Shown here piece by piece: positions 9,719 to 20,618 of a stretch of 64,000 nucleotides of DNA. The notes under the pieces were generated by a model. The model was not told the DNA's origin. It made no database searches and saw only the letters and a list, made by a program, of their open reading frames with translations. The stretch spans positions 16,872,001 through 16,936,000 of the forward strand of contig JAWQUS010000032.1 in the NCBI GenBank assembly GCA_036365455.1, read 5' to 3'. Source of the stretch: Macrosoma leucophasiata. Taxonomy: Eukaryota; Arthropoda; Insecta; Lepidoptera; Hedylidae. Positions within the stretch are counted from its first letter, which is position 1, and every line of letters begins with the position of its first letter. The position numbers and the translations under genes were made by a program.

Positions 9719-10090
9719 AAAGGAGATGTTGCGAGCTCGGCTCTGGTTCGTACACTACCTCAAAAAATGGGTAAATTAAAGAAGAATCCGAAAAAAATAC
9801 AATTAATTTATTCAAGAATATATTTTAGAGTTACCACCACATTTAATTCAAACGATTTTATCATTTTCAATATGAATATTAGTGGAATTTGTCAAAATGA
9901 CATCGCCCGCCATATTCGCCATCTTGGTTTTGAGTTGCAATTCTAACTGCAAATAATGTTTTGTAACTGCAAACAAAGCTAAATAAGTGAATATATGCAG
10001 TAGAAAACGTTTTTATATTGATTTTGTCTGTTGATGATATTGTGTACAATACATGGCAGGAGGTCCATACATTTATGCAACATCTCCTTT
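9719..10090. mobile_element. MITE with AAAGGAGATGTTGC terminal inverted repeats, copy 1
   Basis: 372 bp beginning AAAGGAGATGTTGC and ending GCAACATCTCCTTT. A related copy of 426 bp lies at 60593-61018, with the shared interior in the opposite order. No target duplication was clear in either copy, so the superfamily is open. Small ORFs inside are chance. Confidence 0.7.
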
Positions 10091-10290
10091 GAATATCAAA
10101 CTCGCATTAAACACACTGAACGTAGTACGAATGTACGTTTTGTTCATGCGCATTGCTATTATAATAGTTATAGGCGTTACTGCTCCCGCCGCGTCTGTGT
10201 TTGTGTGTCTATCTGACTATCTGTCTGTTCGCGATAAACTCAAAGACTACTGCACGGATTTTCATGCGTGTTTCACCAATGTCTAGTAAA
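10091..10290 (+). repeat. Helitron-like or LINE-like repeat remnant
   Basis: 10225-10285 carries wording common to butterfly interspersed repeats (CGATAAACTCAAAGACTAC, then GCACGGATTTTCATGCG). No ends were found. Confidence 0.35.
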
Positions 10291-10841
10291 ATATCGTATT
10301 GTTTCGATAATAATTGAGGGAGAAAATGGATGCAGGTGAAACATAAAATAACTGAGAATTTTTTATATCCTTTTTTAAATAATATATCAAAATAGTAAAA
10401 TTACTTTTCTATATTGACATTTAATTTACATCTACCTTTTTAATACTGACATTTAATTTACATTTTAATAAATACAAATTTGACAAATTTCAATATAAAT
10501 TATACTAATACTTAATTAACTATTAAAACATTATTACTATTTTACAGTTTGACATAGAAATTGCGCGTAATTTATGCGAAATTGAATAATAATTAAATTT
10601 TTAATTTTATTTATAATTATACTATATAGCTACTTCCCGACTGTCTGGTGATAGAATCAATTGATGCATTTATTAATGAATTATGTAATTAAAAAAAAAA
10701 AAAATACTAAGCAGGTACTTATACTACTAACATAGACCAACTACTACTAACATAGACCATAAGTTTTTATATATTACTAACCATGAACTGTGAATTGTTT
10801 GCAATAAAATGTAATCTAATCTAATCTTAAATAAAAAAAAG
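10291..10841. other. AT-rich DNA, nothing recognised
   Basis: Very AT-rich; no gene or bounded repeat visible. Confidence 0.5.
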
Positions 10842-11020
10842 AGGTCAAAATGTAAAGGTGTTATGCCTCTGTGCCGGAAATTACAGGGCCGTACATTACC
10901 ACCTGACCTGAACACGATAATGCTGAACACTACCATTTAGCGTCAAGCAAATTAGGTAATGCGGTGGTGCCTACGCCCGCGAGCTTCGTTACTGGAGCTC
11001 TAGCACCAGTCAAAAAGGTA
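10842..11020 (-). repeat. Abundant ~300-bp A-tailed repeat (family A), 5' half
   Basis: Minus-strand copy running from the middle of the family A consensus to its 5' end (TGGTGCTAGAGCTCCAGTAA). The A-tail half is missing. Confidence 0.75.
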
Positions 11021-11425
11021 TTGCGTGAAATGGGCCATAAGAGCAAAAAGTTATATTGGAGAAAACAACAGATAATAAACGAATAGGTACCTACTTAATA
11101 AAATAATAAATAAATACCTTCAAGGTCTTTAATAATGACTTATTCGACACACTTTTGGCATTATATTGACATAGTTTGGTTAATCGTTAAGTATTATAGA
11201 GTATAAATCATGATAGGTACCTACCTACTAAAAATAAGTAAAAAATCTGCTAAATTAAATAATGGATAAATATTATGACACTCCCAAAATTAGGTACAGC
11301 TGGCTATTGTTCAAAGATTAAAACAATTACCTACCTATAGAAACTTTATCACCGTCAATTAGGTACCTATTATGTAAAACGACCCGGCCTTTAGCTGATA
11401 ATTTTATATCCACACAAGTAATATA
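11021..11425. other. AT-rich DNA, nothing recognised
   Basis: Contains several TAGGTACCTA-like words; no ORF or repeat end found. Confidence 0.45.
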
Positions 11426-11578
11426 TTAACCCCCTTATTCATAATCGTATTTTAGCTAAAGTGTTGCTAATCTCTCCTTTGTCTTTTTCTATCCTGCACA
11501 TTGGACAATGCAACTGACAAGGACAAAGCATTCTATACTTAAAACGTATCTAATGTACGTTTATGAATAAGAGGGTAA
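11426..11578. mobile_element. Short MITE with ~22-bp inverted ends
   Basis: Starts TTAACCCCCTTATTCATAA and ends TTATGAATAAGAGGGTAA, near-perfect inverted repeats around a 110-bp core. The possible TA target site is too weak to assign a superfamily. Confidence 0.65.
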
Positions 11579-12412
11579 ATGTACATAAACACACGATTTT
11601 TTATACTTAACGATTTGCATTTACATACCTATTCCTAATCTAGGGCCTTTTTATATCACGTCTTGATTGTAATAATAATTAGGTTCACTGCAAAAATTTA
11701 ATAATTATCACTTAAATTTTATATCTTACACAAATACTTTAGTACGGGCTGTCCAACAAACTCAACTGTAATGTTTTTTAAATATTTTAACAATGTTTAA
11801 TACAAGGCATGATGATACACAGCACCAAAGTCCATGAAGCAATAAAAAAAGTAAATCTCACAAAAGCGCGCGTAAATCTTAAACGTACACACGTAGTGAT
11901 GCGCTCGTTAGTTGTTATCGACAGTCGATAGTAAACTATTTTAATTTCTATGTCAGGGTTTACTACAGTTAGATAACAGGTACATAGATGTCTCAATCAT
12001 TGTATTTATCTGACTAATAATCCCTCGGAATAATAAACTATCAAAGTCACCGAATGTCCCATATTACTGCGATGTGAGAGGCGTTTTAAAATGTACATCA
12101 CCGCCTATACAAAACAATTAAATAATAATATAGCTAGTACATATAATAATATACTTTCTAGCGGAATTTTCCCCGATAGTAACTAGGCATTATTTTAAAT
12201 AAAGATGGAAATTGCATCAACATTCAATAGTTTAGTTAAAAAGGCTAATAATTGATGAAGCACACACGAAAAGAATTTTTTAATAATTTATTTGAAAATG
12301 ATATGATTATTATTTTTATTTAAAAACGGTATTTTTAACAACCGTGAAGTAATGATTAATTTGTTTAGATATTAATACAATTCACAATGCGGACTTTTAA
12401 TCCGAAGGTTTG
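11579..12412. other. AT-rich DNA, nothing recognised
   Basis: No supported gene; the short open frames lack codon bias, start context or a family match. Confidence 0.45.
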
Positions 12413-12596
12413 GGTTTTTTTGTGTTTCGGTCAGGTGATTTCAGGCACAGACGCATAACACCCCAAGCTTCATAAGTGGCAACGCATCTACATTGAAATC
12501 TCTGGTTTTATTTATATGTTTATAGGATACAGTGTTACTCACCGTCAATGTAAACTGTATGCTTGTTTGCCACTTCATGACAAAAAAAGTTTTTAT
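12413..12596 (+). repeat. Family A repeat, diverged 3' part with A-tail
   Basis: Retains CGGTCAGGTGATTTC near the start and the end GCTTGTTTGCCACTTC followed by an A-rich tail. More diverged than most copies here. Confidence 0.6.
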
Positions 12597-13500
12597 ATAC
12601 AGTTAAACAATGACTAACGAGTGAACTATTTTCACTGTGTCACGTTACTCATATGCTTTATTAATTTCAAAAGTTAGTTTATAAGTATGTCAGTTACCTA
12701 TAACATAATTGTTACCCAAGACGCGTTAAAGGTAATTGACTAACGATTTTTACGGAGGCAAATCGTGCAAACTTTTTTTTTTTAATTTACTTAATATTTT
12801 TGTCACTTTTCAGTCTGCCCTAGAATACGGAATCTTAGTGACCGAAAAGTCGGAAAAACGGTTTGAAAAAAGCAAAACTTGTTCTATTTCAATACTAGGT
12901 ACACGTGAATTCGACAACACTAACAAAAGTCACATTCAATTAATTATTATAAATAAGTATCGTAAAATATGTCCGGTTTCCACGGAACAATAACTGACCT
13001 CGCACAAATAAAGATCATTCGCATTTGACCGGACCTTGAATAAAATATTGCCACCCAGTAAGTATCATTGAACTGGCGAATACGAGAAATTACCAAGACG
13101 AAATCATTAAATAAAATGCATGAGTAATCAATTCAAATAACAAGGAGTAGGCAGACTAGGCAGACACTTCTGAATATCACATCTGATTCAAAACACTTGC
13201 AGAACACTTGAATTATCAGAGATGTGATCATTTGGAGAGTTCTTGTCATGTGACATGTAAGCCACGCATGTGTAAACAAGGTCGACATTAATTTTGCTCG
13301 ATCACTTGATCTGTATTACCCGATCGATATGATATTATGTTATAGACATATTACAATGTGATACTTGACGTCACAGACTGACATTCGATTAGGATATTGA
13401 TAGGTATGTCATAGCAACAATGTCATTGCGAAATAGCACATTGTGATGAAATAGACATCTTCACAATCCTAACACCGAGACACCACATCTTTTGGAACCC
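12597..13500. other. AT-rich DNA, nothing recognised
   Basis: No convincing ORF. 13190-13330 has several words around GATCACTTGATC but no bounded element. Confidence 0.4.
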
Positions 13501-14083
13501 TCCACAACGCCCTAAACCGAGGATAAGATCTGCAGGGGTCTCCCTTAGGCAGTTGTGAAATGAATTTACACAACTGCTATTTAGGCTTAGACCCCTTTGC
13601 TCCCGCCGATTGCCCGGTGAAGTAACACTGCGATTGAAACCAAATATCACAGTTTACCTTGCACCCTCCACAACGCCCTAAACCGAGTATTGGACCCGAA
13701 GGGGTTTCCCCTAGGCAGTTGTGTAAATTTATTTAGACTTAGAGCCCTTTGCTCCCGCCGATTGCCCGGTGAAGTAACACTGCGATTGAAACCAAATATC
13801 ACAGTTTACCTTGCACCCTCCACAACGCCCTAAACCGAGTATTGGACCCGAAGGGGTTTCCCCTAGGCAGTTGTGTAAATTTATTTAGACTTAGAGCCCT
13901 TTGCTCCCGCCGATTGCCCGGTGAAGTAACACTACGATTGAAACCAAATATCACAGTTTACCTTGCACCTTCCACAACACCTTAAACCGAAGATCGGACC
14001 CGTAGGGGTCTCCCCTAGGCAGTTGTGTAAATTTATTTAGGCTTAGAGCCCTTTACACCCGCCGATTGCCCGGTGTAGTAGAC
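13501..14083. repeat. 152-bp tandem repeat, 3.8 copies
   Basis: Units begin at the word TCCACAACGCCCTAAACCG (13501, 13667, 13819, 13971). The last three are 152 bp apart; the first is 166 bp because of extra bases. Each carries GGCAGTTGTG and CCGCCGATTGCCCGGTG. Units two and three are almost identical, suggesting recent unequal exchange. An inverted single-copy relative is at ~17826-17880, so the unit probably came from a dispersed element. Confidence 0.85.
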
Positions 14084-14164
14084 TCAATCTCTAGACGTGT
14101 AGCCTAAAGTATAAAACCCTTCAATGTTTCAATATTTTATTGGGTAATTGATGTTAGAACTTCA

Positions 14165-14335
14165 CTGACAGAGTAGGCTGCATTATCGACAGTTGATTCA
14201 GCGCTATGTGACGACCGTTTGAACTTCAACCAAGGCTCACGGGTTCGATACTCATACAGGGACAAATATTTGTATGGCCTACAGATATTCGTTTCGGGTT
14301 CGGATGTTTGTGTGTAGGTATGTGTGTTCAACGAT
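14165..14335 (+). mobile_element. tRNA-derived SINE, diverged copy
   Basis: Decayed tRNA-like head with B box GGTTCGATACT, then the family body ACAAATATTTGTATGGCC and GTTTCGGGTTCGG. Same family as 8544-8775 and 34797-35334. Confidence 0.6.
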
Positions 14336-14689
14336 ACCTGCGACTTTTTCTACCACTTTCATTACACAAAAAGGGGCAAAAGAGTGTCTTCGCATACTAA
14401 ACGTTTTTATTTATAGTATGCGAAAATATTATTATGTCTATGTCATTGCCATAAACGTAACACCTAAATATTACTACAATAATATAATATATTACTATAT
14501 AATAAAACTAAAGCTGATTTGCAAATAAATTATACAGTCCACGTTAACAATTAATGCTTAGTATCTTAAAAATAATAAGTTTACAACATAATTAAACACA
14601 TAGTTCTAGGTCATACTACTCATACTACGTTGCTATTTACCTGAATAGTGTTGAACATCTATAAATACAAATACATAAAATAGGAGTGT

Positions 14690-14989
14690 CTGTTTGTAAT
14701 ATAAAAGTAACCGCTTTTTACTAAATGCATATGTATGTATACACGGTACATATACCAATACAACATTTTTTAAAATTTTTGTCTGTCTGTCTGTCTATCT
14801 GTCTGTCTGTTTGGCGGGGCTAATCTTAAGAACGGCTGGACCGATTTTGACGGAACTTTCACTGGCAGATACCTTATATAATAAAAAGTAACTTAGGCTA
14901 CTTTTATACTAGCTGCGCATACGACTTCGTCCGGGTAGATACTGAACAATTATAAATTCTCACGCGGGCGAAGTCGCGGGCACAGCTAG
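14690..14989 (+). mobile_element. Non-autonomous Helitron-like element with (GTCT)n
   Basis: About 300 bp ending CACAGCTAG/T. Contains a GTCTGTCTGTCT run at 14781-14812 and GAACGGCTGGACCGATT. A reverse copy is at 33253-33545, and the two agree over nearly their whole length. Confidence 0.65.
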
Positions 14990-15067
14990 TTACATTAAAT
15001 AAAGCGTTCGATATTTCTATTATAACATGAATATCACAAAACTATACCGACAGCAACTGCCAAGTAA

Positions 15068-15297
15068 GATTTTTTTTTATGTAAGGAAGGTGGTAAACAA
15101 GCATGCAGCTCACATGAATGTTAAGTCATGACTGCAGCTTAAAAACATTTCCACAAAAACCAGAGGTTGCAGATGCGTTGTCACTATTGAGACCTAAGTT
15201 GTTGTCTCTGTAATGGTTATTACGGGGCCAAACATTACCATCTAATCGGAACACGATAGTGCGGAACACGATAATGCTGAACACTACCATTTCTATC
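15068..15297 (-). repeat. Family A repeat, nearly full length
   Basis: From a poly-T start (A-tail on the minus strand) through GCAGCTCACATGAATGTTAA to CTGAACACTACCATTT. The 5' end is replaced by the inverted segment beginning ~15289. Confidence 0.75.
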
Positions 15298-15580
15298 ACT
15301 ATAGATTATCGAAAATGTGTCGATATCGATAGTCTTTATAGCACTCACGGGAGATGTGCTCTTACCGTCCGTTTAATTTTGTCTCGATAAGACCAGCAGT
15401 ACGGATAGGTTGTACGTAAGCATGGTGTGCTGTTTCAAAATGGTGTGCATTATTTATAATTATGTATATTAATTAGTATCCTATTAGTAGTAGTATTGTA
15501 GAGGTAACATTGCCCCCGTGCGAATCCAGGGCGGACCGCTAGTATCACATATTCAGGCTATACAGCATGAGTAACATGAT
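15289..15580 (+). repeat. Segment pair A'-B', left copies
   Basis: Block A' (15289-15412) and block B' (15412-15580) both recur inverted at 16706-16833 and 16875-17050, but in the order inverted-A' then inverted-B'. Block B' includes a Helitron-type end (GGACCGCTAG followed by T). Confidence 0.7.
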
Positions 15581-16700
15581 ACATTAGCGTGCACTATATC
15601 ATTACCAATGACTCAGCACCTTATCATATGTAGGACCGTCTCGTGAATACGCCAGCTGCAATGCTGTTACAACAAAGAAGATTTACAAATCCAGCTGAAA
15701 TAATATAAATTATATCTGTACTGTACGCGCTTCTGATAAGACTACAAGATTGCTAATTCAAATATTTTGAGTCTCTGACTTGCCTCTGTTACCTTTATTT
15801 TTAGTAGTAGAAGTTAAGCTAATATTGCATAGACATTTCAACACCCGGGTGATACGTTGTTGAAAGTACTGAGAGTTACTGGTTACATCTTCCGTGTTAA
15901 AACGGAAGTCTTATCATACCTTCTAGTTATTACAGCTTAGTGCTATTAAGACGTCTCTTAGGCTATTGGGGTGGTCAATGCATCGGCATTTTGGCTTCTG
16001 GTTTTTGACAAAAGTCTGCAGTAGGTACGAGTATTCACGTACCATTAGAACTGCATGGTTGTTTGCCACCTTCAATGTAAAAAAAAATGTACTCAACGTG
16101 GGTTTTAAACCCACATTTACCTGAAAAATATATATAAATATTACAAAGATGCCTAAGTACTTACTTAAACGCATGCAAAATCCTACAAGTTATAATAATA
16201 CGTTTTTCGCCCGAGCACGTATAAACGATGACTGTGCGATTAACAATATTATTAGGTATAAGGCCATTTCCCAAACTTTTGATTCTGAGCTACATCTATA
16301 TCTATGTAGATCGTTGATCGATTTATTCCAATAACTACTTAAATTGCTATGTGATTCGAAACAGTACGATTGAAATAACTCAACAATCTTTGTATCAATT
16401 ACCTTTTTGTATTCAAAGTCGATTCTTTTTTTATTGCTTGTAATTACAGGAATGTTGCTACGATGTTATTTCTAGATTATGTTATAGTATTGTGCAAAAT
16501 CAACCTAAAGGCTGTGGTTTGAAGGACTATTTCATCTATCGATTGATAAACGAAATTTACAATTTCTGTCTTAACTTCTCTCTTTTTATGAATGTAAAAT
16601 ATGTTAAATTTTTGAAACTGTAAAAATATGTACCTATTCATACGTTATTGTGCCCTACTCGTGAATAAATACTCATAAGGGATTTCGGTAACTATAGATC
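15581..16700. other. Spacer between the inverted segments
   Basis: AT-rich. 16047-16088 is a fragment of a family A 3' end. Nothing else was recognised. Confidence 0.4.
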
Positions 16701-16705
16701 TTCAA

Positions 16706-17050
16706 TATCCACCTATCCGTACTGCTGGTCTTATCGAGACAAAATTAAACGGACGGTAAGAGCACATCTCCCGTGAGTGCTATAAAGACTATCGATATCG
16801 ACACATTTTCGATAATCTATAGTGATAGAAATGGTAGTGTTCAGCATTATATATAGTGTGTGTCAGCATTGTATATATGTGTCATGTTACTCATGCTGTA
16901 TAGCCTGAATATGTGATACTAGCGGTCCGCCCTGGATTCGCACGGGGGCAATGTTACCTCTACAATACTACTACTAATAGGGTACTAATTAATATACATA
17001 ATTATAAATAATGCACACCATTTTGAAACAGCACACCATGCTTACGTACA
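16706..17050 (-). repeat. Segment pair A'-B', right inverted copies
   Basis: Inverted copies of 15289-15412 and 15412-15580, separated by ~40 bp of AT-rich sequence. They differ from the left copies by only a few bases by eye. Confidence 0.7.
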
Positions 17051-17216
17051 ACGAGGACATTTCTAACAAGAGACGGAACTATATCGTCCGCATTACAAAT
17101 TCAACTTTGAAGTTGAATTTGATATTTGATATCGTCTTCATTACAAATTCAACTTTGAAGTTGAATTTGTAATGTAGACGATATCGTTCCGTCTCTTGTT
17201 AGTAATGTCCTCGTTG
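17049..17216. mobile_element. 168-bp near-perfect palindromic MITE flanked by TACGTA
   Basis: Begins CAACGAGGACATT and ends AATGTCCTCGTTG; most of the element pairs with itself, including the internal ATTCAACTTTGAAGTTGAAT words. Flanked by TACGTA at 17043-17048 and 17217-17222. It interrupts the word GCTTACGTACAA that is continuous in the other copy at ~15412-15425. Confidence 0.8.
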
Positions 17217-17573
17217 TACGTAAGCAGGTTGCAGGTTTCTATTTAAAAGAATCTTTTCATTTATTGGCCCTTTTTTGTACAATAGATTAAATAGAAACCT
17301 TTTATTTTATAAATTAGGATATTTTAGCTGTAAAAAAGTTTTATATAATTACTTACAAAATATAAATTATGAATATACTGAAGAACTACTTGCTATATGT
17401 AAATAATAATTTTAAAAATAATCACTCACTGTTAAAGTTCCTTTAATGAATTTACCTAATATAGTTTTACTCTAATTGTTAATTAATCTCACAATATAGT
17501 GTAGCACTCTACCGCCTGAAACACAGGTTCAACCTAGTTCAGGTACGAATACAAACCAACCCTTATTTTATTT

Positions 17574-17689
17574 AAAAATAGTTTATTTATAAAATAGATC
17601 ACAAAGAAGATATACATGAAATTTCTTAACTATATAAGAAATTTCATGTATATCTTCTTTGTGATCTATTTTATACATAAACTATTTTT
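17574..17689. repeat. 116-bp foldback palindrome
   Basis: Two ~55-base arms (left AAAAATAGTTTATTTATAAA..., right ...ATACATAAACTATTTTT) separated by ~6 bases, with almost complete pairing. It could be a tiny foldback transposon or the source of a hairpin RNA. No target duplication is clear. Confidence 0.75.
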
Positions 17690-17759
17690 ATTTTATTTTT
17701 TATTTATTTATTATAATTTATAGTGTTGACAAATAAGTTATTTTTCCTTAAACCGACTC

Positions 17760-17950
17760 TGCTGTATCTGTTTCATATAGGCGATTGGTGAGCGCAGAAG
17801 TTGCTGCAGCCTAAACACAAAGTTAGCGCAACTGCCTAAGGGAAACCCCTGTGGGTCCGAACCTCGGCTGAGGAAGTTGCGGACATATGCGATTAGAGGC
17901 GCTGCAACTTTCGCTCTAGTCATCGGTTGGTGACAACCAGTAAAACAACC
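17760..17950 (-). repeat. Dispersed relative of the 152-bp tandem unit
   Basis: 17828-17872 (CGCAACTGCCTAAGGGAAAC...) is the reverse complement of the GGGGTTTCCCCTAGGCAGTTG part of the 13501-14083 unit. The rest has diverged. Confidence 0.5.
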
Positions 17951-18242
17951 GCTAGAGTCGAGGGCTAGTTGCGGGCGCGATAATTTACATACCTACGCTT
18001 TGATCAATAGTACATTATTGATCGAAGGAGAGAAATTATCAGAATTTTAGAATACGTGAACTAAGTTTGGCAACCGTCTCTGTAAAATACAACAGTCATG
18101 AAAATTAATGTGACAATCATTACAAAAAATGTACGGCTATAAATAAACTTAATACATGTGGCATACATAATTAACATCAGAATCAGTCGTATCCACTTTT
18201 AGCTATAAATATCTACATAGAAAAAATTTAAAAACGAGGTAT

Positions 18243-18482
18243 ATAGGTCGCGCCAGGTAAAAAGAACGCTGGCGGTCAAGCTGCGCGTCATGTATTTTTA
18301 TTTAATTTTATGTTATTCTATGTAATATAGTTTTCAATCTGCCTACCAATACACGAAACCGCAAACGAAAGCTAGATCAAAAATAAACCAATAGGGCTAG
18401 TACTTTCGTGCGCGAGTGTACCGATGCGCGAACACATCCCTTCTACTTTCTTCCAGCGTTCTTTTTACGTGGCGCGACCTAT
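18243..18482. mobile_element. 240-bp MITE with ~30-bp inverted ends
   Basis: Begins ATAGGTCGCGCCAGGTAA and ends TTACGTGGCGCGACCTAT, inverted repeats about 30 bp long (continuing AAAGAACGCTGG). Flanking bases allow a TA target site. No coding capacity. Confidence 0.75.
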
Positions 18483-18808
18483 ACAGGTACGTATATCTCT
18501 TTTTTATTTTTAGTTGCATACGTAATTATAATAGAAAGAATGTAAGTAGTAGTAAGTACCAAAAATATTCTCCGTCGTGTCTGACTTTTGTTAATTCATA
18601 CTGTGCATTCAATTAATTGTTGTATCGATGAACATATATTTTAAAAATGAAATACGTTAAAAAAATTGTTTAATACCCATAAAATACCTAACACATTTAA
18701 CATTAAACATTTAAAAATTATGAAAATATTAGGTACATAATAAAATCAGTCTCTTAATTAACTATGCTCGCAAAAGGTAATTTATAGTTTTAATCAACTT
18801 ATAATACA
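18483..18808. other. AT-rich DNA, nothing recognised
   Basis: No supported feature. Confidence 0.45.
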
Positions 18809-18990
18809 CTAGCGGCCCGCCCCGGCTTCGCGCGGTTGCCATGTTACCTACTCACCTTAGCATGTTATATAACCTTCCTCGATAAGTGGGCTATCTAACA
18901 CGGAAGGAATTTTTCAAATCTGACCCGTAGTTCCTGAGATTAGCGCGTTCAAATAAACAAACTCTTCAGCTTTATAATATTAAGTATAGA
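18809..18990 (-). mobile_element. Non-autonomous Helitron-like end
   Basis: Starts CTAGCGGCCCGCCCC, the reverse complement of a Helitron 3' end, and contains CTGACCCGTAGTTCCTGAG. Extends to about 18990; the far end is unclear. Confidence 0.6.
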
Positions 18991-19220
18991 AGTATAGATT
19001 ACGATACGCGTGACCTATAGGCAACATGGGTCTCAAGTATCGTATACTATTTTATAAAGTATGTGCATTTGACATGAATCTGCCTCGGATGCAAAGGGGA
19101 GGGATGGGGGGACGGGACATTAAGATACGTGTGACCTATGTAGCCTATTATAGCTGGGCGTGAATACAGCGCCCGAGAGCAGCGAGGGTGTTAAACGAGC
19201 GCAGCAAGGCTGGATCAGGG

Positions 19221-19870
19221 GTTTTGGCGGGAACCTTGAAAGAAGCGTATGGTGCTCTTATTTTATTTCATTTTCTTGTTGTATTTTTGAGTTATATTAA
19301 AGAAAGTTGGTGGCATTTTGTTTATTACAGTGCCCGAGTATAGTGAAATAGAATAACAGTGCGAAAACACGGCTTTTCAGGTTGCCCCCAAAACTGTACT
19401 TCATCGTTAATGTTCTAGTAAAGTAGCCATCGCTTTACTCGAATTATTTTTTTTTTTTTTTTTTACGTAATTGAAGTGGCAAACAAGCATGCAGTTCACA
19501 TTGATGTTAAGTGATGACTGCAGCCTATAGACACCCACACAAAGACCAAGGTCAAAATGCAAATGCGTTACCACTCCTGAGGCCTAAGGTGTTATGCCTC
19601 TGTGCCGGAAATTACAGGGCCGTACATTACCACCTGATCGGAACACGATAGTGCTGAACACTACCATTTAGCGGCAAGTAAATCAGGTAATGCGGTGGTG
19701 CCTACGCCCGCGAGTTCCGTCACTGGAGCCTGTACTCTCTTGACTGACTTAATAAATAATTGATAGGCTGACTAATACTAACTTTTACGCTGCTTAACTT
19801 ACGAATATTAATATCGTTTTACTTGACACTGGCAATAAGCGTAACAGCATTGCCAAAAAAACTTTTTAAA
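19221..19870 (+). mobile_element. Family F repeat, copy 1, split by a family A insertion
   Basis: Begins GTTTTGGCGGGAACC and runs through GTATTTTTGAGTTATATTAAA and GTGCGAAAACAC to an A-rich end near 19860-19872. A family A copy sits inside it (19441-19738). Other copies are at 59274-59655 and 61446-61768. The first bases match the consensus for an E2F site. Confidence 0.65.
19441..19738 (-). repeat. Family A repeat, complete copy nested in family F
   Basis: Full-length: poly-T, then GCATGCAGTTCACATTGATG, GCCGGAAATTACAGGGCCG, and the 5' end near GTCACTGGAGCC. One of the least damaged copies in the window. Confidence 0.8.
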
Positions 19871-20274
19871 AAAGGCTGGATCAGGGTGTTTAGAGCGGCT
19901 TTAAATAGGGATGTAGCATTATCAGAATCATCAGATGACTATTTGCACAATCTGTACATTTAAACAGTACGAGAATTTGGTTTACCTTGTAAGCAAATCT
20001 TACAGGAAAACCATAAATCTAGGTAATATCTTGAGCACGGAAATTAAAAAGTGAAACTGTTAAGTTTGAATACAGTTAGTAACTATGAAGTTATCTACAA
20101 AGTATACATGTTAAGGTCATGAAGAAAGGAAAAAAGAGAACTTATTATGCACCTTCAGTACAATATCACCTTGTCCTAATGATTTACGTTTAATAACGGT
20201 TCTTGTTTCAGTGATGTTAATGGTGTTTTTTTTCAATAATTCATCGATAAACATTTATGGTGAGTAATGATTAC
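19871..20274. other. Intergenic sequence before the MITE
   Basis: No gene recognised. Positions 20267-20274 are the left target duplication of the MITE. Confidence 0.4.
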
Positions 20275-20610
20275 TAGGGTTGCTGAGGATCCCTCTTCCT
20301 CATAATAAGGAAGTTCCGCAATATTTTGGGATCAACCGTTTCCGCATCCTCAAAAATTAGAATAAAAAATTCCTCTTCCGCTACCGCTTCCTCAAAATTT
20401 AAGAGGAATTTATGAGGAATTTTGTTGCGCATGCGCGTCGCGTATCGATGGCAACGCACACGCCGCAGCACGGTGCCAGGCCGAACAGGCGAGCGAGACC
20501 TTCCCACCCGCCACCGGCTTCCTCATAAAAATATCCTCTTCCTCATCCGCATCCTCTAAATTGGCGCATCACAATTCCTCTTCCTCATAATCACTTCCTC
20601 AACAACCCTA
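20275..20610. mobile_element. hAT-type MITE, 336 bp, 8-bp target duplication
   Basis: Starts TAGGGTTGCTGAGGA and ends TCCTCAACAACCCTA, flanked by ATGATTAC at 20267-20274 and 20611-20618. Eight-base duplications are the hAT signature. The interior is rich in CTTCCTCA words in both orientations. The minus-strand open frame across it is not a gene. Confidence 0.85.
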
Positions 20611-20618
20611 ATGATTAC

